Shown: positions 14,649-22,092 of the stretch, one piece after another
How the letters are laid out: each line of letters opens with the position of its first letter
How positions within the stretch are numbered: position 1 is the first letter of the stretch
NCBI GenBank assembly: GCA_043744805.1
Contig: JAYTTZ010000204.1
Span: 1-23,203 of the forward strand
Source: Ga0077536 sp043744805
GTDB taxonomy: Bacteria > Pseudomonadota > Gammaproteobacteria > Ga0077536
DNA: 23,203 bases
Reading direction: 5' to 3'
Made by a program: the position numbers and the translations under genes
The notes under the pieces: model-generated
The model's input: the letters and a program-made list of their open reading frames with translations, nothing else
Told to the model about the DNA's origin: nothing
Databases searched by the model: none

Positions 14649-15427
14649 TTGTTGCCTCCGGCAATGCGGGCGAGGACGGCTTCGGCAGCGGCCCAGTGGT
14701 CGGGGTGGCTCCAGGTTTCCACCAGGGCGGCGGTCTCCTGGGCGCGCAGTGCCGCAGCATCACCGCTACGGCTGGTCATCACCATGGCCTTGAAGGCGCG
14801 CATCACTTGCGGCTTGCGGGCCTTGATGGGTGCCAGGAATTCCAAGGTCCATTCGGTAAACGGACGTCCCGCTTCGGCAATGGCGTCGGCAAGGCCCACC
14901 TGCCGGGCGGCGTCGGCATCAAGGAAATCAGCGCGGGACAGCAGCTTGAGAGCCTGGCTGCCGCCGACAATGCGGATGAGGTCGGCACCGCCGCCCCACG
15001 CCGGCGAGATGCAGAGCGTGCCCTGCACGAATGCCATCTTCGAATGGCTGGCGAACACCCGCATGTCGCAAGCCACCGCAAGTTCAGCGCCGCCACCGAT
15101 GGCATCGCCGTTGAGCAGGCCTATCACCGGCACGGGGAAATTACGCAGGGCGTCCAGCGCATCGGCTGAGTTCAGCGTCATCTGCTCGATGGCCGCGCGC
15201 TCGCGCAGGCTGTCGAATTCCTTGAGATCCCCGCCGGCGGCGAAACAGCGTTCGCCGGCGCCGGTGATCGTGGCGGCCACCAGGGTCTGGTCGGCGGCAT
15301 GCGCCTTGAAAACATCGCGGATTTCATTCAGGACAGCCTGCGAAAGCGCATTGCGCTTTTCGGGGCGATTAATCAGCACGCAAAGCAGGTTGTCTTCGCG
15401 GGTCACCTTGAGGAACTGGGGATTCAT
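14645..15427 (-). CDS. Crotonase-family protein, ECHDC1-like (acyl-CoA decarboxylase type?)
   Basis: The 260-residue crotonase fold has the oxyanion-hole segments CFAAGGDLKE (61-70) and GDAIGGGAELAVACD (107-121), with one catalytic Glu (E115). The second Glu of true enoyl-CoA hydratases, in F-x-QPE-x-x-x-G, is absent: the region reads MAFVQGTLCISPAWGGGADL and Thr137 occupies that place. The I-x-P-x-WGG block resembles ethylmalonyl/methylmalonyl-CoA decarboxylases (ECHDC1 group), which remove aberrant malonyl-type acyl-CoAs. As first gene of the mutase operon it could decarboxylate a side product or process the mutase substrate. Plain enoyl-CoA hydratase remains the alternative. Its stop overlaps the mutase GTG; no strong ribosome-binding site precedes the ATG. 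Confidence 0.85.
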   Translation of the reverse strand: MNPQFLKVTREDNLLCVLINRPEKRNALSQAVLNEIRDVFKAHAADQTLVAATITGAGERCFAAGGDLKEFDSLRERAAIEQMTLNSADALDALRNFPVPVIGLLNGDAIGGGAELAVACDMRVFASHSKMAFVQGTLCISPAWGGGADLIRIVGGSQALKLLSRADFLDADAARQVGLADAIAEAGRPFTEWTLEFLAPIKARKPQVMRAFKAMVMTSRSGDAAALRAQETAALVETWSHPDHWAAAEAVLARIAGGNK

Positions 15428-15442
15428 CGCGCAGGCTCGAAT

Positions 15443-15458
15443 TACGGAACGGACCGTA
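15443..15458. promoter_or_regulatory. Palindromic operator-like site before the mutase operon
   Basis: TACGG (15443-15447) and CCGTA (15454-15458) form an inverted repeat around AACGGA, with a nested ACGG-A-CCGT (15449-15457). It overlaps the expected transcription start of the operon, between the -10 and the crotonase start codon 16 nt away. Such sites are typical of TetR-family repressors of acyl-CoA genes. No such regulator gene is in the window. Confidence 0.5.
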
Positions 15459-15486
15459 TTGTTGGGAATTTGCGACGGGCAGGCAA
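15458..15486 (-). promoter_or_regulatory. Probable promoter of the mutase operon
   Basis: On the minus strand TTGCCT (15486-15481) and AACAAT (15463-15458) are separated by 17 nt. Each matches the sigma-70 consensus at four of six positions, and they lie 31 nt upstream of the crotonase start. Confidence 0.45.
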
Positions 15487-15592
15487 ACGGTAGGACGCCG
15501 CGCCTTGATGCGGCGGGGGTGGGCGTGACCGCAATAGGCCGGCGCCGGGGGATTCAGTCAGGACGGCAAGCAGGGGAGAAGGTGTAAAAGGT

Positions 15593-15619
15593 GCCGGCCT
15601 GGATTAACTCCGGGCCGGC
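15593..15619 (-). terminator. Hairpin terminator after the DUF465 gene
   Basis: GCCGGCCTGG (15593-15602) and CCGGGCCGGC (15610-15619) form a 10-bp stem with one T-G wobble and a 7-nt loop. On the minus strand it is followed by ACCTTTT. It lies 46 nt past the stop of the small DUF465 gene and upstream of the mutase promoter, so it should insulate the operon. Confidence 0.6.
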
Positions 15620-15665
15620 TTTGGGCATTGCAATGGTGTGGTGTTGTCGTTTTTATGGGGAACTC

Positions 15666-15890
15666 TTAGGCCGGAACGTCGCGGAATTCCTTGATCATCC
15701 CGGCCATGCGGTCTTTTAGTTGGAGCTTGTTCTTCTTTAGACCTTCAAGGTCCAGCGGTTCGATGGCGGCTTGTCGCGCGTTGCCGTCACTGATCCGGGC
15801 CTTGAGCGCCGAATACTTGGCGTAAAGGTGCCGGAACTTTGCACTGTCCACCAGCAAGGCGTCAACAGCATCCTGATCGAACTCGAACAT
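15666..15890 (-). CDS. DUF465 (YdcH-family) small protein
   Basis: This 74-residue helical protein opens MFEFDQDAVDALLVDSAKF, followed by HLYAKYSALKARI and a Lys-rich C-terminal helix LEGLKKNKLQLKDRMAGMI. This is the pattern of DUF465/YdcH proteins, which form short antiparallel coiled coils and whose function is not established. The ATG at 15890 is preceded by a purine-rich AGGGGGA site 5-6 nt away; the frame is open to 15962 but without conservation. It stands alone between pip and the mutase operon and is followed by a good hairpin, so it is probably a single-gene unit. Confidence 0.88.
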   Translation of the reverse strand: MFEFDQDAVDALLVDSAKFRHLYAKYSALKARISDGNARQAAIEPLDLEGLKKNKLQLKDRMAGMIKEFRDVPA

Positions 15891-16006
15891 GGCAGTCCCC
15901 CTGTTTGGCGATTTCGGAAAATGTCCCCCTGCAAACCTAGTCCACGATCCGGTCATGGGCAAGGAACTCCATGCTGTCTCGCAGCATTACGCGACTACCT
16001 GGCGCC

Positions 16007-16975
16007 TCAGGCGGGTCGGAACCGGTCGGTCGCCGCTACCAACGCCCTGGCGATACCCGGCTCGAAGCCGGCATGACCAGCGTCCGACACCACCACGAGA
16101 TCCGCCTCCGGCCAGAGTCGATGCAGCGCCCAGGCGGTTTCCATGGGGCAGACCACGTCGTAACGGCCCTGAACGATCACCCCCGGCAGGTGGCGAATCT
16201 TGCCGACGTTATCCAGCAGGTAGCTGTCGCTTTCGAAAAAGCCCGCGTTCACGAAGTAATGGGCTTCGATCCGGGCGAAGGCCAGTGCGAAGGCGTCCGC
16301 TCCGAAAGCATCGAGCTGGGCCGCGTCCACGTACAGGTGACTGGTGGCCGCTTCCCAGCGGCTCCAGGCCTTGGCCGCCCGCAACTGGGTGACGCTGCTT
16401 CCGGACGTAAGGCGCGCGTGGTAGGCGCGCATGAGGTCACCACGTTCGGCGTCCGGGATCACCGCGAGGTACTGCTCCCAGGCATCCGGGAAAAGCGCCG
16501 AGGCGCCCCGCTGGTAGAACCACTCGATTTCCTGCCGACGCAGGGTAAAAATCCCGCGCAGCACCAGTTCGGTCACCCGGTCCGGGTGGGTGATGGCGTA
16601 GGTCAACGCCAGGGTGGAACCCCAGGACCCGCCGAACACCATCCAGCGCTCGACCTCCAGCGTCTCACGCAGGTGTTCGATGTCGGCCACCAGCGCCCAC
16701 GTGGTGTTGTCCTCCAGGCAGGCGTGTGGCGTGGAGCGCCCGCAGCCGCGTTGGTCCAGGAGCACGATGCGGTAGGCGGCCGGATCGAAGAAGCGCCGCA
16801 TCCGGGGCGTAGTGCCACCGCCGGGCCCCCCGTGGAGGAACACCACGGGCTTGCCCAGCGGGTTGCCGCTTTCCTCGTAATACAGCGTGTGCAGCGCCGA
16901 AACCGCGAGTGTGCCGATCCGGTAAGGCTCGATGGGCGGGTACAGCCAGGGCTCGATTGGAAGTGTGTCTTGCAT
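16007..16975 (-). CDS. pip: Prolyl aminopeptidase (alpha/beta hydrolase, peptidase S33)
   Basis: Cytoplasmic proline iminopeptidase removes N-terminal proline from peptides. The 322-residue product has HGGPGGG (48-54, oxyanion hole), DQRGCGRS (74-81), and the nucleophile elbow GGSWGS (115-120, Ser117). The rest of the triad is in VQGRYDVVCP and DAGHAGFEPG near the C-terminus. Length and motifs are typical of the bacterial enzyme. The ATG at 16975 (MQDTLPIEPWLYPPIEPY) is the family start; the frame is open 77 codons further upstream but overlaps the divergent gene. It is divergent from the DUF6513 gene with 124 nt between starts, which must hold both promoters; I see no clear -35/-10 pair there. 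Confidence 0.94.
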   Translation of the reverse strand: MQDTLPIEPWLYPPIEPYRIGTLAVSALHTLYYEESGNPLGKPVVFLHGGPGGGTTPRMRRFFDPAAYRIVLLDQRGCGRSTPHACLEDNTTWALVADIEHLRETLEVERWMVFGGSWGSTLALTYAITHPDRVTELVLRGIFTLRRQEIEWFYQRGASALFPDAWEQYLAVIPDAERGDLMRAYHARLTSGSSVTQLRAAKAWSRWEAATSHLYVDAAQLDAFGADAFALAFARIEAHYFVNAGFFESDSYLLDNVGKIRHLPGVIVQGRYDVVCPMETAWALHRLWPEADLVVVSDAGHAGFEPGIARALVAATDRFRPA

Positions 16976-17099
16976 GGCAAATCCACGGGCTACAGGGCCA
17001 TTTGCGCGCACCGTCCAGTCCCGGCGCGCGGCTGTTTCAATTGGGGCTTTCAACGTACCATCCGGCCACTCTCCGCTCACCGCCGGTACTTCAACGTCC

Positions 17100-18533
17100 A
17101 TGCCAGCCGCGTCGGGCGCCGTCCCGCATCTCCTGTTCCTCACTGGCAAGCTTGCCGGGAAAAACCTTTCCCGGGTACTTTCGGAGCTGACGCCCTGCCC
17201 CTTCACCTATGAGGTGCGGACGCTGGGGATTACCGTAGCGGCGCTCATGACGGTGGATTTCATCCAGCGTCGACTGGGCACGCTCGATGGCATCGACCGG
17301 GTCATTGTGCCGGGTCGCTGCCGCGGGGACTTGAGCCTCCTCACGAGTTACTTCGATGTGCCCTTCGAGCGCGGGCCGGAAGAGCTGAAAGATCTCCCCG
17401 CCCACTTCGGCGGCAAGGCGCGGAAACGCGACCTCACCCGCCACGACATCCTCATCTTTGGCGAAATCGTGGATGCGCCGCACATCGACATCGACACCTT
17501 GCTGGCGCGTGCCGCCCGCTATCGGGCCGACGGCGCGGACGTCATCGACCTCGGTTGCCTGCCCGACGTGCCCTTCCCCAAGCTCACGCCGATGGTGCGG
17601 GCGCTCAAGGATGCCGACTACGCGGTGAGCGTGGACTCGCTGCGCGAGGAAGATCTGGTGGCTGGCGCGGCGGCTGGCGCGGACTACCTCTTCAGCCTGA
17701 GCGAAGACACCTTGTGGATTGCCGACCGCTATCCGGTGACCCCCATCCTCATCGGCCGCGACCCGCGCGACATGGACTCCCTGAGTCGCGCCATCGAGGC
17801 GATGACCGCGCGCGGCAAACCGTTCTTTGCCGACGCCATTCTGGACCCCATCCACCACGGCCTCACGGAGTCGATCCTCCGCTACCGCGACCTGCGGCAA
17901 CGCCATCCCGACGCGCCGATGCTGATGGGCATCGGCAACCTTTCCGAACTTACGCATGCCGACACCCTCGGCCTCAACACCCTGCTGCTCGGCATCTGCT
18001 CGGAATTGAAGATCGGCGCCGTGCTCACCACGGAAGTCAGTGGCCATTGCCGCAGCGTCGTGCGCGAACTCGAACTCGCGCGCCGCGTGCTCCATGCCGC
18101 GCGTGAAGACGACATGCCGCCGCGCCATGTGCACGAAGGCCTGATGGCCCTGCACGAACGCAAGCCCTTCCCCTACACGCTGGCCGAAGTGCAAGACACC
18201 GCAGCTCAGGTGAAGGACGCCAACTTCCGCATCGAAGTCACCGCCGAAGGCATCCAGATCTACAACCGCGACGGCCTGCGCTCGGCGCTTGATCCGTACG
18301 AACTCTATCCGCAACTGGGCGTGGAGCACGACGCCCCGCATGCGTTCTACCTCGGGCTTGAACTCGCCCGCGCGCAGATCGCCTGGCAGCTGGGCAAGCG
18401 CTACGTGCAGGACCAGGAACTCGGCTGGGGCTGCGTAAGGCCCGCGCCGATCGAAGACCCGCTGCACTTCGTGGCGGAGCGGAGCACCTTGAAGGCGCGT
18501 AAGGCGGGGCGGAGGAAGCGGGTCTCTGAGTAA
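17100..18533 (+). CDS. DUF6513 / dihydropteroate-synthase-related protein (TIGR00284 type)
   Basis: This 477-residue protein has an N-terminal domain (HLLFLTGKLAGKNLSRVL, then VDFIQRRLG and DRVIVPGRCRGDLSLL, about 1-110) typical of DUF6513. A dihydropteroate-synthase-like TIM-barrel half follows, about 115-320 (ILIFGEIVDAPHI, ADGADVIDLGC, VSVDSLREEDLVAGAAAGAD, LMGIGNLSELTHADT). The C-terminal domain has AEGIQIYNRDG and PYELYPQLGVEHDA. The family was first described in archaea lacking ordinary FolP and also occurs in bacteria that make tetrahydromethanopterin, so a role in pterin cofactor synthesis is likely. No other H4MPT gene is adjacent. I used ATG 17100, which starts just before the conserved domain; no strong ribosome-binding site is visible. 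The frame is open back to 16932. Confidence 0.85.
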   Translation: MPAASGAVPHLLFLTGKLAGKNLSRVLSELTPCPFTYEVRTLGITVAALMTVDFIQRRLGTLDGIDRVIVPGRCRGDLSLLTSYFDVPFERGPEELKDLPAHFGGKARKRDLTRHDILIFGEIVDAPHIDIDTLLARAARYRADGADVIDLGCLPDVPFPKLTPMVRALKDADYAVSVDSLREEDLVAGAAAGADYLFSLSEDTLWIADRYPVTPILIGRDPRDMDSLSRAIEAMTARGKPFFADAILDPIHHGLTESILRYRDLRQRHPDAPMLMGIGNLSELTHADTLGLNTLLLGICSELKIGAVLTTEVSGHCRSVVRELELARRVLHAAREDDMPPRHVHEGLMALHERKPFPYTLAEVQDTAAQVKDANFRIEVTAEGIQIYNRDGLRSALDPYELYPQLGVEHDAPHAFYLGLELARAQIAWQLGKRYVQDQELGWGCVRPAPIEDPLHFVAERSTLKARKAGRRKRVSE

Positions 18534-18845
18534 AGGAAAAAGCGAAGAACACGAGTCTTGTCGAAGACTCAAGCACCCATTAGTGCCGAGTAGCTGTCTT
18601 CGGAACCAGATGCCATGAGGACCATCCTGATCCATGAATCCGTCCTTTAATGCGACTGACCCCGCTCAACACCGGGCGCCTTCATGCGCCCGGAGGTTCC
18701 TCGATGAGTTTGGTTACGCAGCGCGGACTTGATTGGGCATGAAAAACAGTTTTTGCGGCTGCCAAAGCCTCTTAAGGCGGATCATGGTGATTCAGGGAGA
18801 TACCAGGGTGTCTACCCAAGGATAACCTCTCTCTCGGCGTCCCTT
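18534..18845. other. Convergent intergenic region with two hairpins
   Basis: No gene is supported between the two converging genes. Two inverted repeats stand out: GAGTCTT-gtcg-AAGACTC at 18553-18570, just after the DUF6513 stop, and CCGGGCGC-cttcat-GCGCCCGG at 18672-18693, a perfect 8-bp stem. Neither is followed by a clear T run on either strand. They may act as terminators with other factors. A 28-codon frame from 18739 has no recognisable features. Confidence 0.4.
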
Positions 18846-19640
18846 TCAAACGCCCAGCGCTTTCACCAGCGCCTTGTGCGTCTGCTCCGGCTTTTCTTCC
18901 ATCATCCCGTGGCCGCAGCCAGGGATCATCTCGATGCTCGTCTTGGGCAGGGACTTGGCGAACTCGCGCGCGCCGCGCACCGGCGTCATGCGATCACGAT
19001 CGCCCAGGATCAAACTCACCGGACACTGCACCGCCGCCGCCGCGGCTTCACCGCCGGCATAGGTGTGGCAGGCATTGAGATCCGCGAACAGTACGCCGGG
19101 GCGGGCGGCTTCGAGCCGGCGACGCGTGACGGTGGTGATCGACAAGCCCGGGATCTGGTGGCCGCCAATCTGTGCCAGTTGGTCGTGGCCCCAGAGGGTC
19201 ATCATGTCCACGGCGACGGGGTCGTTGGCAGCAGCGGCATCGAGCAGCGGCGCACCCACCGCCATGGGATAGCCAAAGCCGAGCAACGCGAGCTTGCGCA
19301 CGGCCGCGCCGCCGGTGGCGGCAGCTTGCAGGGAGAGCAGCGCTCCCATGCTGTGGCCCGCAAGCCCGGTGCTTTCGATGCCGATCTCGTCCAGCAAACC
19401 CAGCAGCCACTCGGCCATGCCTTCGATGCTGGTCAGCGCCGTGCCGTGCGAGCGCCCGTGGCCACGCAGATCCGGCGCGAGCGCGTTATAGCCGTTGCGA
19501 CTGAACCAGCGTACGAACAAGGTCCAAACCGCGTGGTCCATGCCCGCGCCGTGCACGAAGCACACGCTCGGCCTGGCGGGATCAATCTCGTAACCGGCCG
19601 TCTGGATGAAGGTGCGCGCACCTTGGTAGGTGAGTTCCAT
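18846..19640 (-). CDS. Alpha/beta-fold hydrolase
   Basis: The 264-residue hydrolase has an oxyanion loop HGAGMDHAVW (30-39), DLRGHGRS (57-64), and the nucleophile elbow GHSMG (95-99, Ser97). The acid is in ILGDRDRMTP (D214 or D216) and the catalytic His in GCGHGMM (H244). All triad elements are present, so it should be active, but the substrate cannot be named from sequence. It starts 9 nt after the metY stop and is the last gene of a regulator-metY-hydrolase unit. A role linked to sulfur amino-acid or thioester chemistry is possible but is inference from position only. Similar proteins are annotated broadly as esterases or peptidases. Confidence 0.85.
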   Translation of the reverse strand: MELTYQGARTFIQTAGYEIDPARPSVCFVHGAGMDHAVWTLFVRWFSRNGYNALAPDLRGHGRSHGTALTSIEGMAEWLLGLLDEIGIESTGLAGHSMGALLSLQAAATGGAAVRKLALLGFGYPMAVGAPLLDAAAANDPVAVDMMTLWGHDQLAQIGGHQIPGLSITTVTRRRLEAARPGVLFADLNACHTYAGGEAAAAAVQCPVSLILGDRDRMTPVRGAREFAKSLPKTSIEMIPGCGHGMMEEKPEQTHKALVKALGV

Positions 19641-19649
19641 CGTCGCCCC

Positions 19650-20942
19650 CTATTTCTGCGACACGCCGAGCGCGCGCGCCAGATCGTCGATGAGATCCTG
19701 GGTGTCTTCGAGCCCAATGGACAAGCGGACCATGCCTTCCGCAATGCCGGCGCGTTCAAGCGCCGCGGCGTCGAGTCGCGCATGCGTGGTGCTGGCGGGG
19801 TGGATCACCAGCGACTTCGCGTCGCCTACGTTGGCGAGGTGCGAGAACAGCGCCAGCGAATCGATGAACTTACGCCCTGCCGCACGGCCGCCTTGCAGGA
19901 TGAAGCTGAACACCGCACCGCTGCCGCGCGGCATCAGGCGCTGGGCCAGCGCGTAATCCGGGTGGCTGGGCAGGCCAGCGTAAGTCACCTGCTCCACTGC
20001 AGGATTGGCCGCGAGGTACTCGGCGATGGCCTGCGCGTTCGCCACGTGCTGGCGCATGCGGAGCGGCAAGGTTTCCAGGCCCTGCAAGAGGTAGAAGGCG
20101 TTACCCGGTGCCAGGCAGGCGCCGAAGTCGCGCAAGCCTTCGAGCCGCGCCCGCAGGATGAATGCGGCGGGGCCGAAGTCCTCCGCGAAGTCGAGTTCGT
20201 TCAGACCCATGTCGCGTTCGGTGATCTGCGGGAAGCGCCCCGAGGCTTCCCAGTCGAAGCGCCCGCCGTCGATTACCGCGCCGCCAATGGCGATGCCGTG
20301 GCCGCCGATGAACTTGGTGAGCGAATGCACCACGATGTCCGCGCCCAGCGCGAGGGGCTGCGAGAGCCACGGCGTGGTGAGGGTGGCGTCGATGACCAAC
20401 GGGAGGCCTGCGGCGTGCGCGATGGCGGCCACGGCCGGGATGTCGAGCACTTCGCCACCGGGATTGCCGATGGTCTCGGCGAAAATCACTTTGGTTGCGG
20501 GTCGGATGGCGGCGGCGAAGGCCGCGGGATCACGCGGGTCCACCAGCGTGCTGTTGACGCCAAAGCGCGGCAGCGTGTAGGCGAGCAGGTTGTGCGTGCC
20601 GCCGTACAGCGCGCGCGACGACACGATGTGCGCGCCTTGTCCCGTGAGGGTCGCGAGCGCGAGGTGGATGGCGGCCATGCCGCTGGCGGTGGCCACCGCG
20701 CCCACGCCGCCTTCCAGCGCCGCCACGCGTTCCTCGAGCACGCTCACGGTGGGATTGGCGACGCGCGAATACACATAACCGGCGCGCGATTGCGCGAACA
20801 AACCCGCAGCGCGCTCGGCATCGTCGAAGACGAATGAGGTGGTCTGATAGATGGGGGCAGCACGGCTGCCGGTTTGCGCATCCGGACGTTGTCCGGCATG
20901 CAGGCTCAGGGTATCGAATCCAAGGTAGCGGGGTCCGCTCAT
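19650..20942 (-). CDS. metY: O-acetylhomoserine sulfhydrylase (PLP-dependent Cys/Met family)
   Basis: MetY makes homocysteine from O-acetylhomoserine and sulfide in the cytoplasm. The 430-residue product has family-length sequence. Features include TLSLHAGQRPD (11-21), APIYQTTSFVF (29-39), YSRVANPT (58-65), ATASGMAAIHLAL (84-96), and the PLP lysine in HSLTKFIGGHG (K210). The roughly 430-residue length and an insertion around GRFPQITERDMG favour MetY over MetB, MetC or MetZ. PLP-phosphate contact DATLTTP has Ala in place of the common Asn. The ATG overlaps the regulator gene stop (ATGA), so translation is coupled. Direct sulfhydrylation fits with CysB and SseA in the same window. Confidence 0.9.
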   Translation of the reverse strand: MSGPRYLGFDTLSLHAGQRPDAQTGSRAAPIYQTTSFVFDDAERAAGLFAQSRAGYVYSRVANPTVSVLEERVAALEGGVGAVATASGMAAIHLALATLTGQGAHIVSSRALYGGTHNLLAYTLPRFGVNSTLVDPRDPAAFAAAIRPATKVIFAETIGNPGGEVLDIPAVAAIAHAAGLPLVIDATLTTPWLSQPLALGADIVVHSLTKFIGGHGIAIGGAVIDGGRFDWEASGRFPQITERDMGLNELDFAEDFGPAAFILRARLEGLRDFGACLAPGNAFYLLQGLETLPLRMRQHVANAQAIAEYLAANPAVEQVTYAGLPSHPDYALAQRLMPRGSGAVFSFILQGGRAAGRKFIDSLALFSHLANVGDAKSLVIHPASTTHARLDAAALERAGIAEGMVRLSIGLEDTQDLIDDLARALGVSQK

Positions 20943-21970
20943 CTCTCGTGCTCCTCTCTGGGTGCCGGCATGTTATCCGCAGCGGGTAGGCGCAGCGAGA
21001 ACACCTTGGCCCGCACCGTGTGGCGATACTCGCCCGGCCCTATCGTCATCACCCGCGTGAAGAGCCGCGCGAAGTGGCCCTGGTCCTGGTAGCCCACGCG
21101 GAAGGCGATTTCCTTCACCGAGAGATTGGTCTCCTCCAGCAGCGCCTTTGCAGCACGGATCCGCAAGTCCTGCAGCCACGCCAGCGGCGAACGGCCGGTG
21201 GCTTCGCGGAAGCGTCGGTCGAGCGTGCGCGCCGACAGCCCGCATTCCGCCGCCAGCGCCGCCATGCGCAGCGGCGAATCGAGATCGCGCTGCATGCGCC
21301 ACTGCACTTCGAGGATGGTTTCATCGGCGTGCTGGAGTTCGTCGCCTTCGAGGTAGCGGTAGCGGTCGTAGGGCCGGCGGATCTCGTGGGAGAAATTGCG
21401 CTCGACGTGGCCCGCCACACTGCGCCCGAAGAACTGCTCGATGAGGTGCACGGTGACGTCCGCGAGCGCGTTCACGCTGCCCGCGCAGTACAGCCGCCCG
21501 GCCTGGGTGATGAAGAACTGGCGCTTGAGTTTGACTTCCGGGTAGTCCCGCGCGAAGCGGTCGAAGTAATGCCAGTGCGTGGTGGCCGCCTTGCCGTCGA
21601 GCAGTCCCGCTTCGGCCAGGAAGCAGCACCCCGTGCCCACCGCCGCGATGGTCGCCCCGCTGGCGTGCTGGGCTACCAGCCAAGGCACCAGGGCTGCGCT
21701 CCGGGCCAGCACCGGGCGGGGATTGCGCCACAGCGCGGGCAGGTAGATCACTTCGAAAGGTCCCGCCTCGTCGAGCGTCATGGTGGGCGCCAGCGGCACG
21801 CCGGCCTGGGTCGAGACCGGCCGGCCGTCGGCCGAGAGCATCTGGACTTCAATCTTGCGGGGCGCGCGGTGCCGGCCGCGCGCGGTGCCGGCCGCGGCCT
21901 GCCACATTTCCACCGGCAGCAAGGTGCCGGCGGCGAGCATCTGGTTGGTGAGCACAAAGGCGAGGCGCAT
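20939..21970 (-). CDS. GlxA-family (DJ-1/GATase-AraC) transcriptional regulator
   Basis: The 343-residue protein has an N-terminal DJ-1/PfpI-like domain (about 1-170) with the nucleophile-elbow region VGTGCCFLAEAGLL and ATTHWHYF. A C-terminal AraC double helix-turn-helix follows (about 220-325): ALAAECGLSARTLDRRFREA, IRAAKALLEE and EIAFRVGYQDQGHFARLFTR. Such proteins sense small metabolites and regulate nearby genes. It heads a unit with metY (ATGA overlap) and the hydrolase, so it likely controls this unit. The start is uncertain: ATG 21970 begins the conserved strand MRLAFVLTNQ and leaves 122 nt to the divergent fabY, whereas ATG 22030 would leave only 62 nt. Neither has a good ribosome-binding site. 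Confidence 0.88.
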   Translation of the reverse strand: MRLAFVLTNQMLAAGTLLPVEMWQAAAGTARGRHRAPRKIEVQMLSADGRPVSTQAGVPLAPTMTLDEAGPFEVIYLPALWRNPRPVLARSAALVPWLVAQHASGATIAAVGTGCCFLAEAGLLDGKAATTHWHYFDRFARDYPEVKLKRQFFITQAGRLYCAGSVNALADVTVHLIEQFFGRSVAGHVERNFSHEIRRPYDRYRYLEGDELQHADETILEVQWRMQRDLDSPLRMAALAAECGLSARTLDRRFREATGRSPLAWLQDLRIRAAKALLEETNLSVKEIAFRVGYQDQGHFARLFTRVMTIGPGEYRHTVRAKVFSLRLPAADNMPAPREEHER

Positions 21971-22092
21971 GGGCGGGGATTTTGCCCGGTGCGCGACTGG
22001 AATGGCCAGTACTTTGGCGGAGATGGCCAAGGCTGCAGACGATCCCAGCCCCTACACTGCGCGCCATGCATTTCCCTGACTAAAGGACGCTG

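Noticed and set aside
16976..17099. Sigma-70 promoters for the divergent pip and DUF6513 genes
   Set aside because: Promoters must be nearby, but I could not find a -35/-10 pair good enough to mark on either strand.
17091..18635. Long minus-strand frame opposite the DUF6513 gene
   Set aside because: Shadow frame; the plus-strand protein has clear conserved domains and this one has none.
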